NCBI RefSeq assembly: GCF_021390395.1
Contig: NZ_JAJUWT010000022.1
Coordinates: forward strand, 124,001 to 188,000
DNA length: 64,000 nucleotides
Direction: 5' to 3'
Origin: Saccharothrix sp. S26
GTDB taxonomy: Bacteria; Actinomycetota; Actinomycetes; Mycobacteriales; Pseudonocardiaceae
This document shows positions 44,284-55,213 of the stretch, piece by piece. The notes below the pieces were generated by a model. The model was not told the DNA's origin. It was given only the letters and a program-made list of their open reading frames with translations, and did no database searches. The translations under genes were made by a program, and so were the position numbers. Within the stretch, counting starts at the first letter, position 1; every line of letters begins with the position of its first letter.

Positions 44284-47022
44284 TCAGCAATCGGTGGCGA
44301 AGGTGAGCGGGTGCCGCTGACGGCAGGTCAGCAGGTCGTTCACCGGGTTGCTGGGCACCTTCTGCACCCAGCCCTCGTAGACCAGCGGCACGGCCAGCAC
44401 GCCCATGCCTCCCATGCCCACGTGGTCCACGACCTGGTCGTCGGTCGCGGTGGTGGGGGTCGGGTCGAGCACCATCTTGCCGACCACGGCGGCGTCGGCC
44501 GGGTTGCCGTCACCGTTCGGGTCGATGTCGACCACGGCCAGCGTGTTGGCGAACTTGCTGGAGACGTAGGCGTAGTAGCCGCCACCCCGCTTCGCGCCGT
44601 AGTTGATGCCGTGGCAACCGGAGTCGCACGGCAACCACTTGACGATCTCGTCGGTCTTCGGGTCGATGACGGTGATGTTGGACGACAGCGTGTTCGCCAC
44701 GAGCAGCGCGTTGCCGTCCGGGCTCACGGGCAGCTGGATCGGCAGACCGCCGTAGGAGCCGCGCTCGCCCGCCACCGGGTCGTAGTTGCGCCACAGGTCG
44801 ATCTGCTTGTTGTGCACCGTGGCGCCGCCGTCCTTGCAGGCGTTCTCCTTGAGCGAGATGCACGAGACCGTGCCGCCCATGAAGTTCGCCTCGTACGCCT
44901 TCGCGCCGTCGGGCGTGATGCCGGTCGCGATGGGCAGTTCGCCGGTGGCCTCCTTCCGGATCGAGCCCGACGCGATGTCCACGATGGTCGAGTCGTAGCT
45001 GTTGACGTTCGGCGTGACCATGGTCTTGCCGTCACCGGTCATCCAGTGGGCGTGCGGGTTCGCGACCTTCTCGCCCGGACCCTGCACCGGGATGCGGCGG
45101 TCGATCTTCGTCGCGCCCGGCGACAGCTCGACCACCGACGCGCCGCCGTTGAGCGCGACGTGCAACTGGTCGGTGTCGGTCCTCGTCATCACGTGCGACG
45201 GGTCGGGCCCGACCTCGATCTGCCGCACGAACCGGCCCGTCGCCCGCTCGAAGACGTCGAGCTTGTTGCCGAACCACTCGGTTTGGTAGATGTACTTCTC
45301 GTCCTTGTCGGTCCACATGTTGTGCGGGTTGTTCATGTTGATCCCGGGCAGCGCCACCTTGCGGTCCACGGTCCACGAGCTGACGTCGACCTTGGTCGCG
45401 GTGCCCGACTTGGTCTTGCCCGCCGTCTTCTCCATCTGCGTGTCGACCCAGACCTCGCCCACGCCGGGTGTGCCGGGGCGCTGGTTCAACGCGGGCAGAG
45501 TCTTCGGCGTGTTGAACTTGCTCTTGAAGTAGGCGTCGAGGATCGGCACGAGCTGTGGGTTGCCGTTCGAGTCGTGCATCAGGATGGGCGCGGGCGGGAA
45601 CGTCGGGTTCCAGGTCCGCGCCTCGGTGTTGCTGAACTTCTGCCAGTTGTTCGGCGAGGTGATGTTGAAGAACTTCTGCACCAGCTGGGCGATGATGTCG
45701 GCGTCCGACGGGACGTTGAGCGCCCGGCTGTTGACCTTGAGCTTCTTGCCGAAGTCGAGGCCAGGGGTCAACGGGTCGTCCACGACGACCGCGCCCAGCA
45801 TGTACGGGTGGATCTTGCAGACGAACGCGTAGAGCCCCGGTTCGGTGAGCTGCGCGGTGGTGCTGCCCACGAACGCGCCGGGCTGGTCGAACGGGAAGCC
45901 CGCCGCGTTCTCCGGCCAGATCAGGTTCGTGATGGTGTGCGCCGACTCCGCGGCCGGGGCCGAGATGTCGAAGTTCACCGTCACGGGCAGGCTGATCGTG
46001 GTCGTCTGCACGTACTTCTGGACGTCGGCGAGCACCTTCATCAGCTCCACGCCGACCGGCAGGTCGAGCAGCGCGGTCTTGGCGTTGGCCGGGCGCGCCG
46101 CCATCTGCTGGGACAACTGGCTGATCAGCGCGTTCGCCCTGATCAAGCGCAGGTCCAGAGGTGGCAGCACCTTCCCCAGCGCGGTGCGCAGGTTGTCGAG
46201 CCCGAGCAGTTGCGCCGGGTCGACGCCCAGGCTGGAGATCAGCGTCGAGCCGGTGTTGAACGGCAGCTGCGTCAGTTGGGACAGGTCACCGTTGAGCAGG
46301 TCGCTCGCGGCCGAGCCGAGCAGCGCCCCGTTGCCCAGCAGCGGCAGGCCGTTGAGCGGCAGGCCCGGGAGCAGCCCGCCGGTCTTGACCCTGGGCAGTT
46401 CGGCCACGGCCAGGGACCGCGTGCCGAACAGGTTGAGGTTCGTGTCGTACCAGGAGCCCTGGGCGTCGGTGAGGTGGAACGACACCGGGATCGGCCCGAC
46501 GCCGACCGGCAGGCCACCCGAGCCGGTGGTCGTGGTCGGCGCCGGCGCCTGCGTGGTGGTGGTCGTCGTGGGCGCGGTCGCGGTGGTCGTGGTGGTGGTC
46601 GTGGTCGTGGTCGGGCCCGTGGTGGTGGTCGTGGGCGTCGTGCCGCCGACCACGACCGTGCCGAGCATGTCGGGGTGGAAGCGGCAGCGGTAGTTGACGG
46701 TGCCCGGGGTGGTGAAGGTGAACGAGTAGGACTCCCCGGCGTTCACGTCCGCCGACAGGGGACCGCCGGTGACGCTGTGCACGACGCCGTTGGTCTCGTC
46801 GTTGGACCACCGGACCGTGTCGCCGACGGCCACGTTCAGCGTCGGCGGGTCGTACTGGAGGTTCCGCATCGACACCGTGAACGTGGCCGCGGTGGCCGCC
46901 GGGGCGTTCATCAGGGCCCCGACCACGGTGAGCAGCAGCGCGGACCCGAGCGCGATCGCCCGTGTCCCGCGACGCCGTCTCCCTCCCGAGGAGAACATGC
47001 GTGGTACGTGTGGAGAGCGCAT
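44284..47022 (-). CDS. large secreted protein: two cupredoxin domains plus YVTN-type propeller
   Basis: 912 aa, ATG behind AGAAGGGAAA. Signal peptide ~1-45. Cupredoxin 1 (about 45-122) has His in NGVVHSVTGG and Cys-His-Met in YRCRFHPDML. A nearly pure Thr linker follows (about 125-165). A second cupredoxin ends with FVCKIHPYMLG. The C-terminal half is a beta-propeller with repeated blades (PHNMWTDKDEKYIYQTEWFG, NVNSYDSTIVDIASGSI, NTLSSNITVIDPKTDEIV) of YVTN/nitrous-oxide-reductase-like type. This looks like an extracytoplasmic copper electron-transfer protein heading the copper block. A propeller redox centre is not certain; many His and Met residues are present. Confidence 0.88.
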   Translation of the reverse strand: MRSPHVPRMFSSGGRRRRGTRAIALGSALLLTVVGALMNAPAATAATFTVSMRNLQYDPPTLNVAVGDTVRWSNDETNGVVHSVTGGPLSADVNAGESYSFTFTTPGTVNYRCRFHPDMLGTVVVGGTTPTTTTTGPTTTTTTTTTTATAPTTTTTTQAPAPTTTTGSGGLPVGVGPIPVSFHLTDAQGSWYDTNLNLFGTRSLAVAELPRVKTGGLLPGLPLNGLPLLGNGALLGSAASDLLNGDLSQLTQLPFNTGSTLISSLGVDPAQLLGLDNLRTALGKVLPPLDLRLIRANALISQLSQQMAARPANAKTALLDLPVGVELMKVLADVQKYVQTTTISLPVTVNFDISAPAAESAHTITNLIWPENAAGFPFDQPGAFVGSTTAQLTEPGLYAFVCKIHPYMLGAVVVDDPLTPGLDFGKKLKVNSRALNVPSDADIIAQLVQKFFNITSPNNWQKFSNTEARTWNPTFPPAPILMHDSNGNPQLVPILDAYFKSKFNTPKTLPALNQRPGTPGVGEVWVDTQMEKTAGKTKSGTATKVDVSSWTVDRKVALPGINMNNPHNMWTDKDEKYIYQTEWFGNKLDVFERATGRFVRQIEVGPDPSHVMTRTDTDQLHVALNGGASVVELSPGATKIDRRIPVQGPGEKVANPHAHWMTGDGKTMVTPNVNSYDSTIVDIASGSIRKEATGELPIATGITPDGAKAYEANFMGGTVSCISLKENACKDGGATVHNKQIDLWRNYDPVAGERGSYGGLPIQLPVSPDGNALLVANTLSSNITVIDPKTDEIVKWLPCDSGCHGINYGAKRGGGYYAYVSSKFANTLAVVDIDPNGDGNPADAAVVGKMVLDPTPTTATDDQVVDHVGMGGMGVLAVPLVYEGWVQKVPSNPVNDLLTCRQRHPLTFATDC

Positions 47023-47518
47023 CGATTTCCCTTCTGGCACCTGTTACGGCACATCGGAAAACCCCCACGCACGACCACCTGCGCACCGTCGGCAGTAGCT
47101 GTAGTCGTTGCCGTGAAGGCATCTCAATACATCCACGGGCAATGTCGGCGCGATTGCGCGAACGTTAACGGTCGGTCAACTGGCTCGCACCCAACGATGT
47201 TCGGTGATGTGACCACCACCTAACTAAACACCGTGGCCGAACGAATGCACGACACCTGGAGTTAGCTGCGCGTATCCGCAAAACAGCAGGTCAAGTCGTG
47301 TGCGTTGCCGCTCTCGCGAGCTGTCTGGTGACATCTATTTACTGTGCCAAGTTGATACCCGACGCCAGTGCGACCCGATCGTAGGCGACGAATCGTCACG
47401 TCTTTCCGGAGGGTGTTGTAAAAACGTCGACCCCTCTGCCAGCATGACGTCGGGCACTCATACCGGGACGGCCGTCACGACAATGCGCGTCCCGGTCGAG
47501 CGAGAACAGCGAGGGGAT
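47023..47518. other. 496-base intergenic region between copper block and MmpS-like gene
   Basis: Divergent promoter region with lower GC than its neighbours. It contains short dyads such as GTTAAC near 47163 and CGCGATTGCGCG near 47150, but no convincing gene. I cannot assign a copper-regulator operator. Confidence 0.5.
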
Positions 47519-47989
47519 ATGTCTTCCTCCACGAGCACGCGCAATCGCGGTCGACTGATTTCCCCGGCGGCCGGGCCGCGCCGTCGGAAGGGCCGGCTCG
47601 TCGTGCTGGCCGCGGTGGTCGTCACCGGGGGCATGGTCGTCCGCGCGGTCACCGACGAGGGGGACCCGCCCCCCGCCCCGTCCGGTCACGTGGTCGTCTA
47701 CGAGGTCACCGGGCCGGGCGGCAGGTCGCCCGAGATCAGGTTCACCGGGGAAGGGGTGAACAGCAGCGAGAAGGTCGAGGCCGTCGACCTGCCGTGGCGG
47801 CGGGAGCTGACCATCCCGGCCGGCCCGGGTCTCGGCGTGGCGCAGGTGATGGCGGCCAACGGCCAGGGTGAGTCGATCTCGTGCACCATCACCGTGGACG
47901 GCCATGTCGTCGCCAACAACACCGCCGACGGCGAGTTCACCACCGTGTCGTGCTCGAACATGATCACCCCGGTCGGCTCCAACAGGTGA
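47519..47989 (+). CDS. MmpS-family transport accessory protein
   Basis: 156 aa from the ATG behind GAGGGGAT. A basic N-terminus (RRRKGR) precedes one membrane anchor (LVVLAAVVVTGGMVV). The extracellular domain then shows VVYEVTGPGG, VDLPWRRELTIPAG and SCTITVDGHVVANNTADGEF. This is the MmpS pattern (ITY strand, LPW, CxIxVDG). MmpS proteins partner MmpL lipid or siderophore exporters; no MmpL gene is in the window. The two Cys residues (in ISCTI and VSCSN) could form a disulfide. Confidence 0.85.
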   Translation: MSSSTSTRNRGRLISPAAGPRRRKGRLVVLAAVVVTGGMVVRAVTDEGDPPPAPSGHVVVYEVTGPGGRSPEIRFTGEGVNSSEKVEAVDLPWRRELTIPAGPGLGVAQVMAANGQGESISCTITVDGHVVANNTADGEFTTVSCSNMITPVGSNR

Positions 47990-47991
47990 CC

Positions 47992-48024
47992 GGCGGGTGC
48001 GGATCGTCGCGATCCGCACCCGCC
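47992..48024. terminator. strong terminator hairpin
   Basis: Perfect 15-base arms GGCGGGTGCGGATCG (47992-48006) and CGATCCGCACCCGCC (48010-48024) with a TCG loop, between the convergent MmpS-like and imine-reductase-like genes. Confidence 0.8.
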
Positions 48025-48100
48025 GGGGTCGTCGTCCCGCCGGGTCAGCCGGCGCGCTCGACGGATCCTGTGTGGACGGTGGCCGGGTCGGCCGCGGTGA

Positions 48101-48985
48101 TCACCCGCCGACCTTCAGGGACTCGACGGCACGAGCCAGGCTGGCCGCGCCGTGACCGGCTGCGACCTGCCGGTCGATCAGGTCCTTGAGCGGGACCAGG
48201 GTGGTGGCGGGGACGCCCTGCGCCTGGCTCGCCCGGATGATCGTGGCCAGCCCGGACTGGTTCATCGCCAGGCTGGAGTCCTTGGTGGAGTAGTCCTCCT
48301 CGTCGATCTCCCGCGCGAACGTGGACAGTGCCGGGAACAGGCCCGTCAACCAGGACACCAGCTTCGGGGTCAGGTCGGCCGCCTCGATCCCGGCGGCCCG
48401 CGCCATCGCGGCGGCGTGCAGGAAACCGCTGATCGTGCCGTACATGCCGGCGAGGACGGCCACGTCGTAGCCCGACGCCAGGCCCGGCTCCGCACCGAGG
48501 AACGTGCCCCGGCCGAGGATCCCCAGCCGGTCCCGCCACCGCTCGTGGACGGCCGCGGAACCGCTGTAGCTCAGCGACGACCCGGCCGTGCCGATCGTCT
48601 CCGGCACCGCGTAGACGGCACCGTGGAGGTACTCCGCACCCTGCTCCCGCGCCCAGGCGGCCAACTCCCGCGCGTCCTCCGGCGCACCGGACGTGAGGTT
48701 CACCAGCGCACGCCCGCGAACCGCCTCGGCCGCACCGGTCAGCACCTCCCGCGCCGCCGGGGCGTCCAGCAGCGTGACCAGCACCAGTTCGCCCGCGGCG
48801 ATCGCCTCGGCCGCCGTGCCCGCCACCACCGCCCCGCGCTCCGCGAGCGGCCGCGCCCTGGCCGCGGACCGGTTCCAGACCGCCGTCGGGTGTCCGTCGC
48901 GCAGGAACGCCTCGGCCACCACGCGCCCGAGGTTGCCCAGCCCGATGACGGTGACCGGCTCGCGGTCTGTCCTCGTTGTGTTCAT
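48101..48985 (-). CDS. NADPH-dependent imine-reductase-like oxidoreductase
   Basis: 294 aa. An N-terminal Rossmann fold (VTVIGLGNLGRVVAEAFLRDG, VWNRSAARA) is joined by a long helix to an all-helical C-terminal domain typical of imine reductases and beta-hydroxyacid-dehydrogenase relatives (GYDVAVLAGMYGTISGFLHA, IDEEDYSTKDSSLAM, GHGAASLARAVE). It probably reduces a cyclic imine or related carbonyl with NADPH as a dimer. It is divergent from a GlxA-type regulator, 84 bases apart, which likely controls it. Confidence 0.9.
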   Translation of the reverse strand: MNTTRTDREPVTVIGLGNLGRVVAEAFLRDGHPTAVWNRSAARARPLAERGAVVAGTAAEAIAAGELVLVTLLDAPAAREVLTGAAEAVRGRALVNLTSGAPEDARELAAWAREQGAEYLHGAVYAVPETIGTAGSSLSYSGSAAVHERWRDRLGILGRGTFLGAEPGLASGYDVAVLAGMYGTISGFLHAAAMARAAGIEAADLTPKLVSWLTGLFPALSTFAREIDEEDYSTKDSSLAMNQSGLATIIRASQAQGVPATTLVPLKDLIDRQVAAGHGAASLARAVESLKVGG

Positions 48986-49056
48986 GGCACCAGGTTCGCC
49001 GGCGCGGGCCGGCGCCACCAGTGACGGTGATGACCCGTGCCACCAAATTCCTGCCA

Positions 49057-49062
49057 TACGAT
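49057..49062 (+). promoter_or_regulatory. -10 box for leaderless GlxA-type regulator
   Basis: TACGAT, seven bases, then the ATG at 49070; it supports this start over the in-frame ATG at 49061. Confidence 0.6.
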
Positions 49063-49069
49063 GTGGACC

Positions 49070-50065
49070 ATGAGCGCCGGTTCTGTCGCCCTCGTCGTGC
49101 CCGACGCGATCGGCGTCCTCGACCTGTACGAGCTGAGCATCCCCGCCACCGTGTTCGGCATGCCCCAACCCGACCTCGCCGACCCCTGGTACGACCTGTG
49201 GCTGTGCGGGCTCGGGGAACCGGCGCAGGCGTCCCTGCCCGGGTTCGCGCTGCGCGGCGGGCACGGGATGGACGACCTCGCGCACGCGGACACGGTCATC
49301 GTCGCCTGGGTGCCGGACGAGGTCGTCTACGACGACGCGCCCGTGCCGCCCGAGCTGGTCACCGCACTGCGCCGGGCACACGACGCCGGGGCCAGGATGG
49401 TGTCGCTGTGCGCGGGCGCGTTCGCGCTCGCCGAGGCCGGGTTGCTCGACGGGCGGCGGGCCACCGCGCACTGGATGCACGCGGGCCGGCTGGCCGAGCG
49501 CTACCCGAAGGTCGAAGTGGACGACTCGGTGCTCTACGTGGACGACGGCGACGTGCTCACCAGCGCCGGCATGACCGCCGCGCTCGACCTCTGCCTGCAC
49601 CTGGTCCGCCACGACCTCGGCGCGCACGTGGCCAACCAGCTCGCCCGCCGGCTGGTGGTGCCGACCCACCGCCCGGGCGCGCAGTCGCAGGTCGTCGACC
49701 TGTCGGTGCCCGCCACCGACGACCAGGGCCTGGCACGGGTGCTCGACTGGGCGCGCGCCCACCTCGACCAGCCGCTGACGATCGACGACCTGGCCCGGCG
49801 TGCCGCCGTGAGCCCGCGCACGCTCTACCGGCGACTCCAGGCGGCCACCGGCACCACGCCGCTGCGGTGGCTGCTGAACCAGCGCCTGGCCAGGGCGCAG
49901 ACCCTGCTCGAGGCGACCGACCTCGCCGTGGACCGGGTCGCGGAGCTCAGCGGCCTCGGCACGGCGAACAACCTGCGCCACCACTTCCTCAAGCAGGTCG
50001 GGATCTCACCGAGCGACTACCGCCGCACCTTCCCCCGCCGCCCGCAACCGACCGCGGGCTCCTGA
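49070..50065 (+). CDS. GlxA-type regulator (DJ-1/PfpI domain plus AraC helix-turn-helix)
   Basis: 331 aa. The N-terminal DJ-1/PfpI-like domain (about 1-180) has the nucleophile-elbow Cys in SLCAGAFALAEAGLLDG. The C-terminal AraC domain has IDDLARRAAVSPRTLYRRLQ and the second helix-turn-helix VAELSGLGTANNLRHHF. Members sense small nitrogen compounds or quaternary amines in some cases. Divergent from the imine-reductase-like gene, its probable target. Confidence 0.93.
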   Translation: MSAGSVALVVPDAIGVLDLYELSIPATVFGMPQPDLADPWYDLWLCGLGEPAQASLPGFALRGGHGMDDLAHADTVIVAWVPDEVVYDDAPVPPELVTALRRAHDAGARMVSLCAGAFALAEAGLLDGRRATAHWMHAGRLAERYPKVEVDDSVLYVDDGDVLTSAGMTAALDLCLHLVRHDLGAHVANQLARRLVVPTHRPGAQSQVVDLSVPATDDQGLARVLDWARAHLDQPLTIDDLARRAAVSPRTLYRRLQAATGTTPLRWLLNQRLARAQTLLEATDLAVDRVAELSGLGTANNLRHHFLKQVGISPSDYRRTFPRRPQPTAGS

Positions 50066-50075
50066 CGTCCCACCG

Positions 50076-50093
50076 CGGGAGCTGTCGCTCCCG
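50076..50093 (+). terminator. short terminator hairpin after the GlxA-type regulator
   Basis: CGGGAGC / GCTCCCG arms around TGTC, 11 bases after the stop. Confidence 0.55.
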
Positions 50094-50295
50094 GAAGCCG
50101 GTGCGGCGATGCGCTGAGCCACCGACCCGCTTCGGGGGACGTGCGCGGAGGTGGTGCTCGACCGCTGCGCCGCTTTGGGCGCGCAGCACGCCCGGTACTC
50201 CTACCGCCTCTGCGCGATCCAGACCGGCGGTCAGTCGAGGCTCCGGGTCGCCGGTCGCGTGCCTCCGAGGAGTGGGCAGCCGCCATGATGGGCCG

Positions 50296-51705
50296 ATGAC
50301 CACTCCCGCCGCGGGTCCGACCGTTCCGCCCCCAGCCGGTCCGCCGACGCGGGCCGTGATCCCGTTGTCGGGGAAGGCGGTGCTCACCGCGGTGGTGGGG
50401 GTCGTGCTCGTGGTGGCCGCCGCGGTGACCGCCCTGTGGCTGACCCTCACCCCCGGCGCTGCCGATCCGGCCCGGGTGACCGTGCGGCTGGAGGTGCTGC
50501 GGATCGGGCTGAGCCTAGGGTTGGGCGGCGGCGGTCTGTTCGCGCTCTACCTGGCGTGGCGGCGGCAGCGTTCCACGGAGATCGCCCTGCTCCAGAAGGA
50601 ACGCGACCAGGCCGACGTGGCTCGCGCCTACGCCCTCCAAGAGCGCGTCGCCGCCGCCACCGAGGCCGACGCGGCCGCCCGCCGCATCACCGAGCTGTTC
50701 ACCAAGGCCGTCGAGCACCTCGGGGCGAGCGAGGCACCGGTCCGGCTGGGCGGGCTCTACGCGCTGGAACGGCTGGCCCAGGACAACCCCGGGCAGCGGC
50801 AGACCATCGTGAACGTTCTGTGCGCCTACCTGCGGATGCCGGTGGACCTGCCGCGGGAACCGCCCGACGACCCCGACGCGGACCGGCTTCGGCGGCGCGA
50901 GCACGAGGTCCGCCTGACCGCCCAACGCGTGCTGATCAGCCACCTTCGCCCCGGTGAGGACCTCGACCACCCCGACGTGGTGTTCTGGCCGGACCTCGAA
51001 CTCGACCTGACCGGCGTGGAACTGCACGACGTCGACTTCAGCGGCTGCCGCGTGCGCGCGCTGCGGCTGGCCGGCGCGACGCTCCTCGGCGAAGCCCGCT
51101 TCACCGGGGCGACCTTCACCGCCGACGCCACCTTCGAGCAGACCACGCTCGCCGGCGATGTCCGCTTCGACCGCTGCACCTTCGCGGGCCGCGCGCTGTT
51201 CCGCGGGATGACCTTCACCGGGAACATCGACTTCGCCGAGGCGAGGTTCGCGCGGGGTGCCCGGTTCGAAGGCACGTCGTTCGGGGCTGACGCCGGGTTC
51301 AGCGGGGCGGGGTTCGCCCGCAGCGCCTGGTTCACCGACACGACCTTCGCCCGCGAGGCCGAGTTCGGCGAGGTCCGCTTCGGCGGCAACGCCGAGTTCC
51401 GGGGCGCCGTCTTCACCGGCACCACGCGGTTCGTCGGCGCCACGTTCACGGCCAACGCCAACTTCCACGGCGTCGCCTTCCGCCACGACGTCAGCTTCCG
51501 CGAGGCCACCTTCGCCCGCAACGCGACCTTCCGCGGGGCCACGTTCGACGGCAACGTCGGCCTGCGCGACGCGACCTTCCGCAAGGACGCCGACTTCCAC
51601 GCCGCCGGCTTCGCCCACATCCCCCGGTTCACACCCGACCAGTTCCCCGCGGGCGTGCCGCAGGCACTGTCCCCGCCGAACCGGACGGACGACCTTCAGG
51701 GCTGA
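50296..51705 (+). CDS. membrane-anchored pentapeptide-repeat protein
   Basis: 469 aa. A Pro-rich start is followed by two membrane helices (VLTAVVGVVLVVAAAVTALW; GLSLGLGGGGLFALYLAW), a helical coiled-coil-like stretch (QKERDQADVARAYALQERV) and a region ELFTKAVEHLGASEAPVRLG typical of these proteins. From about residue 235 pentapeptide repeats begin (LTGVELHDVDFSG), continuing as FxxAxFxGATF units to the C-terminus, which should fold as a right-handed quadrilateral beta helix. The role is unknown; relatives are common in actinomycetes. Its stop overlaps the convergent MFS gene by 10 bases. Confidence 0.9.
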   Translation: MTTPAAGPTVPPPAGPPTRAVIPLSGKAVLTAVVGVVLVVAAAVTALWLTLTPGAADPARVTVRLEVLRIGLSLGLGGGGLFALYLAWRRQRSTEIALLQKERDQADVARAYALQERVAAATEADAAARRITELFTKAVEHLGASEAPVRLGGLYALERLAQDNPGQRQTIVNVLCAYLRMPVDLPREPPDDPDADRLRRREHEVRLTAQRVLISHLRPGEDLDHPDVVFWPDLELDLTGVELHDVDFSGCRVRALRLAGATLLGEARFTGATFTADATFEQTTLAGDVRFDRCTFAGRALFRGMTFTGNIDFAEARFARGARFEGTSFGADAGFSGAGFARSAWFTDTTFAREAEFGEVRFGGNAEFRGAVFTGTTRFVGATFTANANFHGVAFRHDVSFREATFARNATFRGATFDGNVGLRDATFRKDADFHAAGFAHIPRFTPDQFPAGVPQALSPPNRTDDLQG

Positions 51706-52931
51706 GCGTCGTTCTCCCGGAGGTTCCCGAACAGCGGCAGCAACAACAGCGAGGCCAACAGCACCGTGCCGGCGACGAAGAACGGGATCCTGATGCCGAA
51801 CGCGGTGCCGAGCACCCCGCTCATCGCGGCGCCGACGGGGATCCCGCTCCACCCGATCAGGCGGTAGGCGCCGCCCACGCGGCCCATGAACTGCCGCGGG
51901 ACCAGCCGCTGCCGGAGGGACGACGACTGCACGTTCCACACGACCAGTCCGAAGCCGCCGACGGCGTAGGCGGCGGCCAGCCACCACACCGAGCGACCGG
52001 CCCCGCAGGCCAGCAGTGACAGCCCGATCGCGGAGATGGACGACGCCATCGTCGCCGTGACGCCGATCTTCGCGCGGATGCGGGCCGCGACCAGCGTCGC
52101 GCCGAACCCGCCCACCGCACCGGCGGCGAGGACGAGCCCGAAAGCCGACTCCGGCGCGTCCAGCGTCGAGGTGACCAGCAGGACGAGCATGGTGTTGCCC
52201 AGCTGCACCGCCGCGGTCGCGATGCCGAGCACCAGCGCGAGGACGCGCAGACCGCGATGTCCCCAGAGCCAGCGCACACCCTCGCCGATGTCCTTCGCCA
52301 GGCTGCGGCGCACCCGGTCGGACCGGGGTTGCGGGGGAGTGGTGAGGCGCGTCAACGGCCGGACCAAGAGAGCTGCGACCAGGAACGTGACCGCGTCGAC
52401 GGCGAACGGGGCCGCGGTGGAGAACCCGAAGACCGTCGCCCCGGCCAGGGGCCCCAGGAGCTGGAGGACGATGACCTGCGAGCCCTGCATGCGCGCGTTC
52501 GCGCTCTCCAGACCAGCGCTCGGCACGATCTCCGGCACCAATGCGTTCGACGCGGTCAAGTAAAGGACCTGTGCGCAGCCCAACAACAACGTGAACACGG
52601 CCAGCGTCACCAAGGAGGGCGGACTGACGAGGATGACGACGGCGAACGTCCCCACGACCGCGGTCTGGCACAGACCGGTGAGCCACAGCAACCGGGCCCG
52701 CTGAACGCGGTCCACCAGCGCACCGCCCACCAGCGAGAACAGCAACCACGGCAGGCTGCCCGCGACGGTCGTCGCGCTCACGGCGGCCGCCGAGTCCGAC
52801 ACCGCGGCGGCGAGCAGGGGCAGCGCCGCGACGCGCATGCCGTCACCGAGCATCGAGACGGTGGAGGCCGACCACAGCAACGCGAACCCGCGGCCGTTCG
52901 AACGGCTCGTGCCCGCCTCGCTGCGAGTCAC
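51696..52931 (-). CDS. MFS transporter (MFS_3/EntS-like)
   Basis: 411 aa. The GTG start overlaps the stop of a 64-aa gene (GTGA), which favours it over a longer reading from 52976. Twelve hydrophobic segments are visible. FALLWSASTVSMLGDGMRVAA and GALVDRVQRARLL are typical of the macrolide-efflux/enterobactin-exporter branch. The likely role is export of a small molecule. The N-terminal tail is short and polar. The translational coupling with the small gene suggests they work together. Confidence 0.9.
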   Translation of the reverse strand: MTRSEAGTSRSNGRGFALLWSASTVSMLGDGMRVAALPLLAAAVSDSAAAVSATTVAGSLPWLLFSLVGGALVDRVQRARLLWLTGLCQTAVVGTFAVVILVSPPSLVTLAVFTLLLGCAQVLYLTASNALVPEIVPSAGLESANARMQGSQVIVLQLLGPLAGATVFGFSTAAPFAVDAVTFLVAALLVRPLTRLTTPPQPRSDRVRRSLAKDIGEGVRWLWGHRGLRVLALVLGIATAAVQLGNTMLVLLVTSTLDAPESAFGLVLAAGAVGGFGATLVAARIRAKIGVTATMASSISAIGLSLLACGAGRSVWWLAAAYAVGGFGLVVWNVQSSSLRQRLVPRQFMGRVGGAYRLIGWSGIPVGAAMSGVLGTAFGIRIPFFVAGTVLLASLLLLPLFGNLRENDAQP

Positions 52932-53122
52932 CCGCCGATCCGGGTGGTGAGCCACCCGGTCAGGGCATCGAGGCAACCCGGAGCCGGGTGGCCGCCGTCG
53001 TGCCGGTCGGACGGCCCGGAACCGCCCACCCCGGGCAGCGGCGCGCCCATGTCGGGCACGGCCAACGAACCGGCCAACGCCACCCCCGCGCCGGCGAACG
53101 CGACGCCGCGTGAGATCCCCAT
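52928..53122 (-). CDS. small hydrophobic/Gly-rich protein coupled to MFS gene
   Basis: 64 aa. The ATG has GATACT six bases upstream, fitting a leaderless start. The first ~25 residues are hydrophobic and signal-like (GVAFAGAGVALAGSLAV); the rest is Gly/Pro-rich (GAPLPGVGGSGPSDRHDGGH). Its TGA overlaps the MFS GTG, so ribosomes can pass from one to the other. No family recognised; it could also be just an upstream regulatory frame for the transporter. Confidence 0.55.
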   Translation of the reverse strand: MGISRGVAFAGAGVALAGSLAVPDMGAPLPGVGGSGPSDRHDGGHPAPGCLDALTGWLTTRIGG

Positions 53123-53161
53123 GGCCGCAGTATCCCGGTGATCACCCGGCCGTGGGCGTGA

Positions 53162-55204
<2,043 letters not shown>

Positions 55205-55213
55205 CCCCCGCCG

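Noticed and set aside
46540-46640. Poly-Thr coding run as a frameshift or contingency locus
   Set aside because: Codons are mixed (GTG/GTC words on the plus strand) and the frame continues into a second cupredoxin; it reads as a normal linker.
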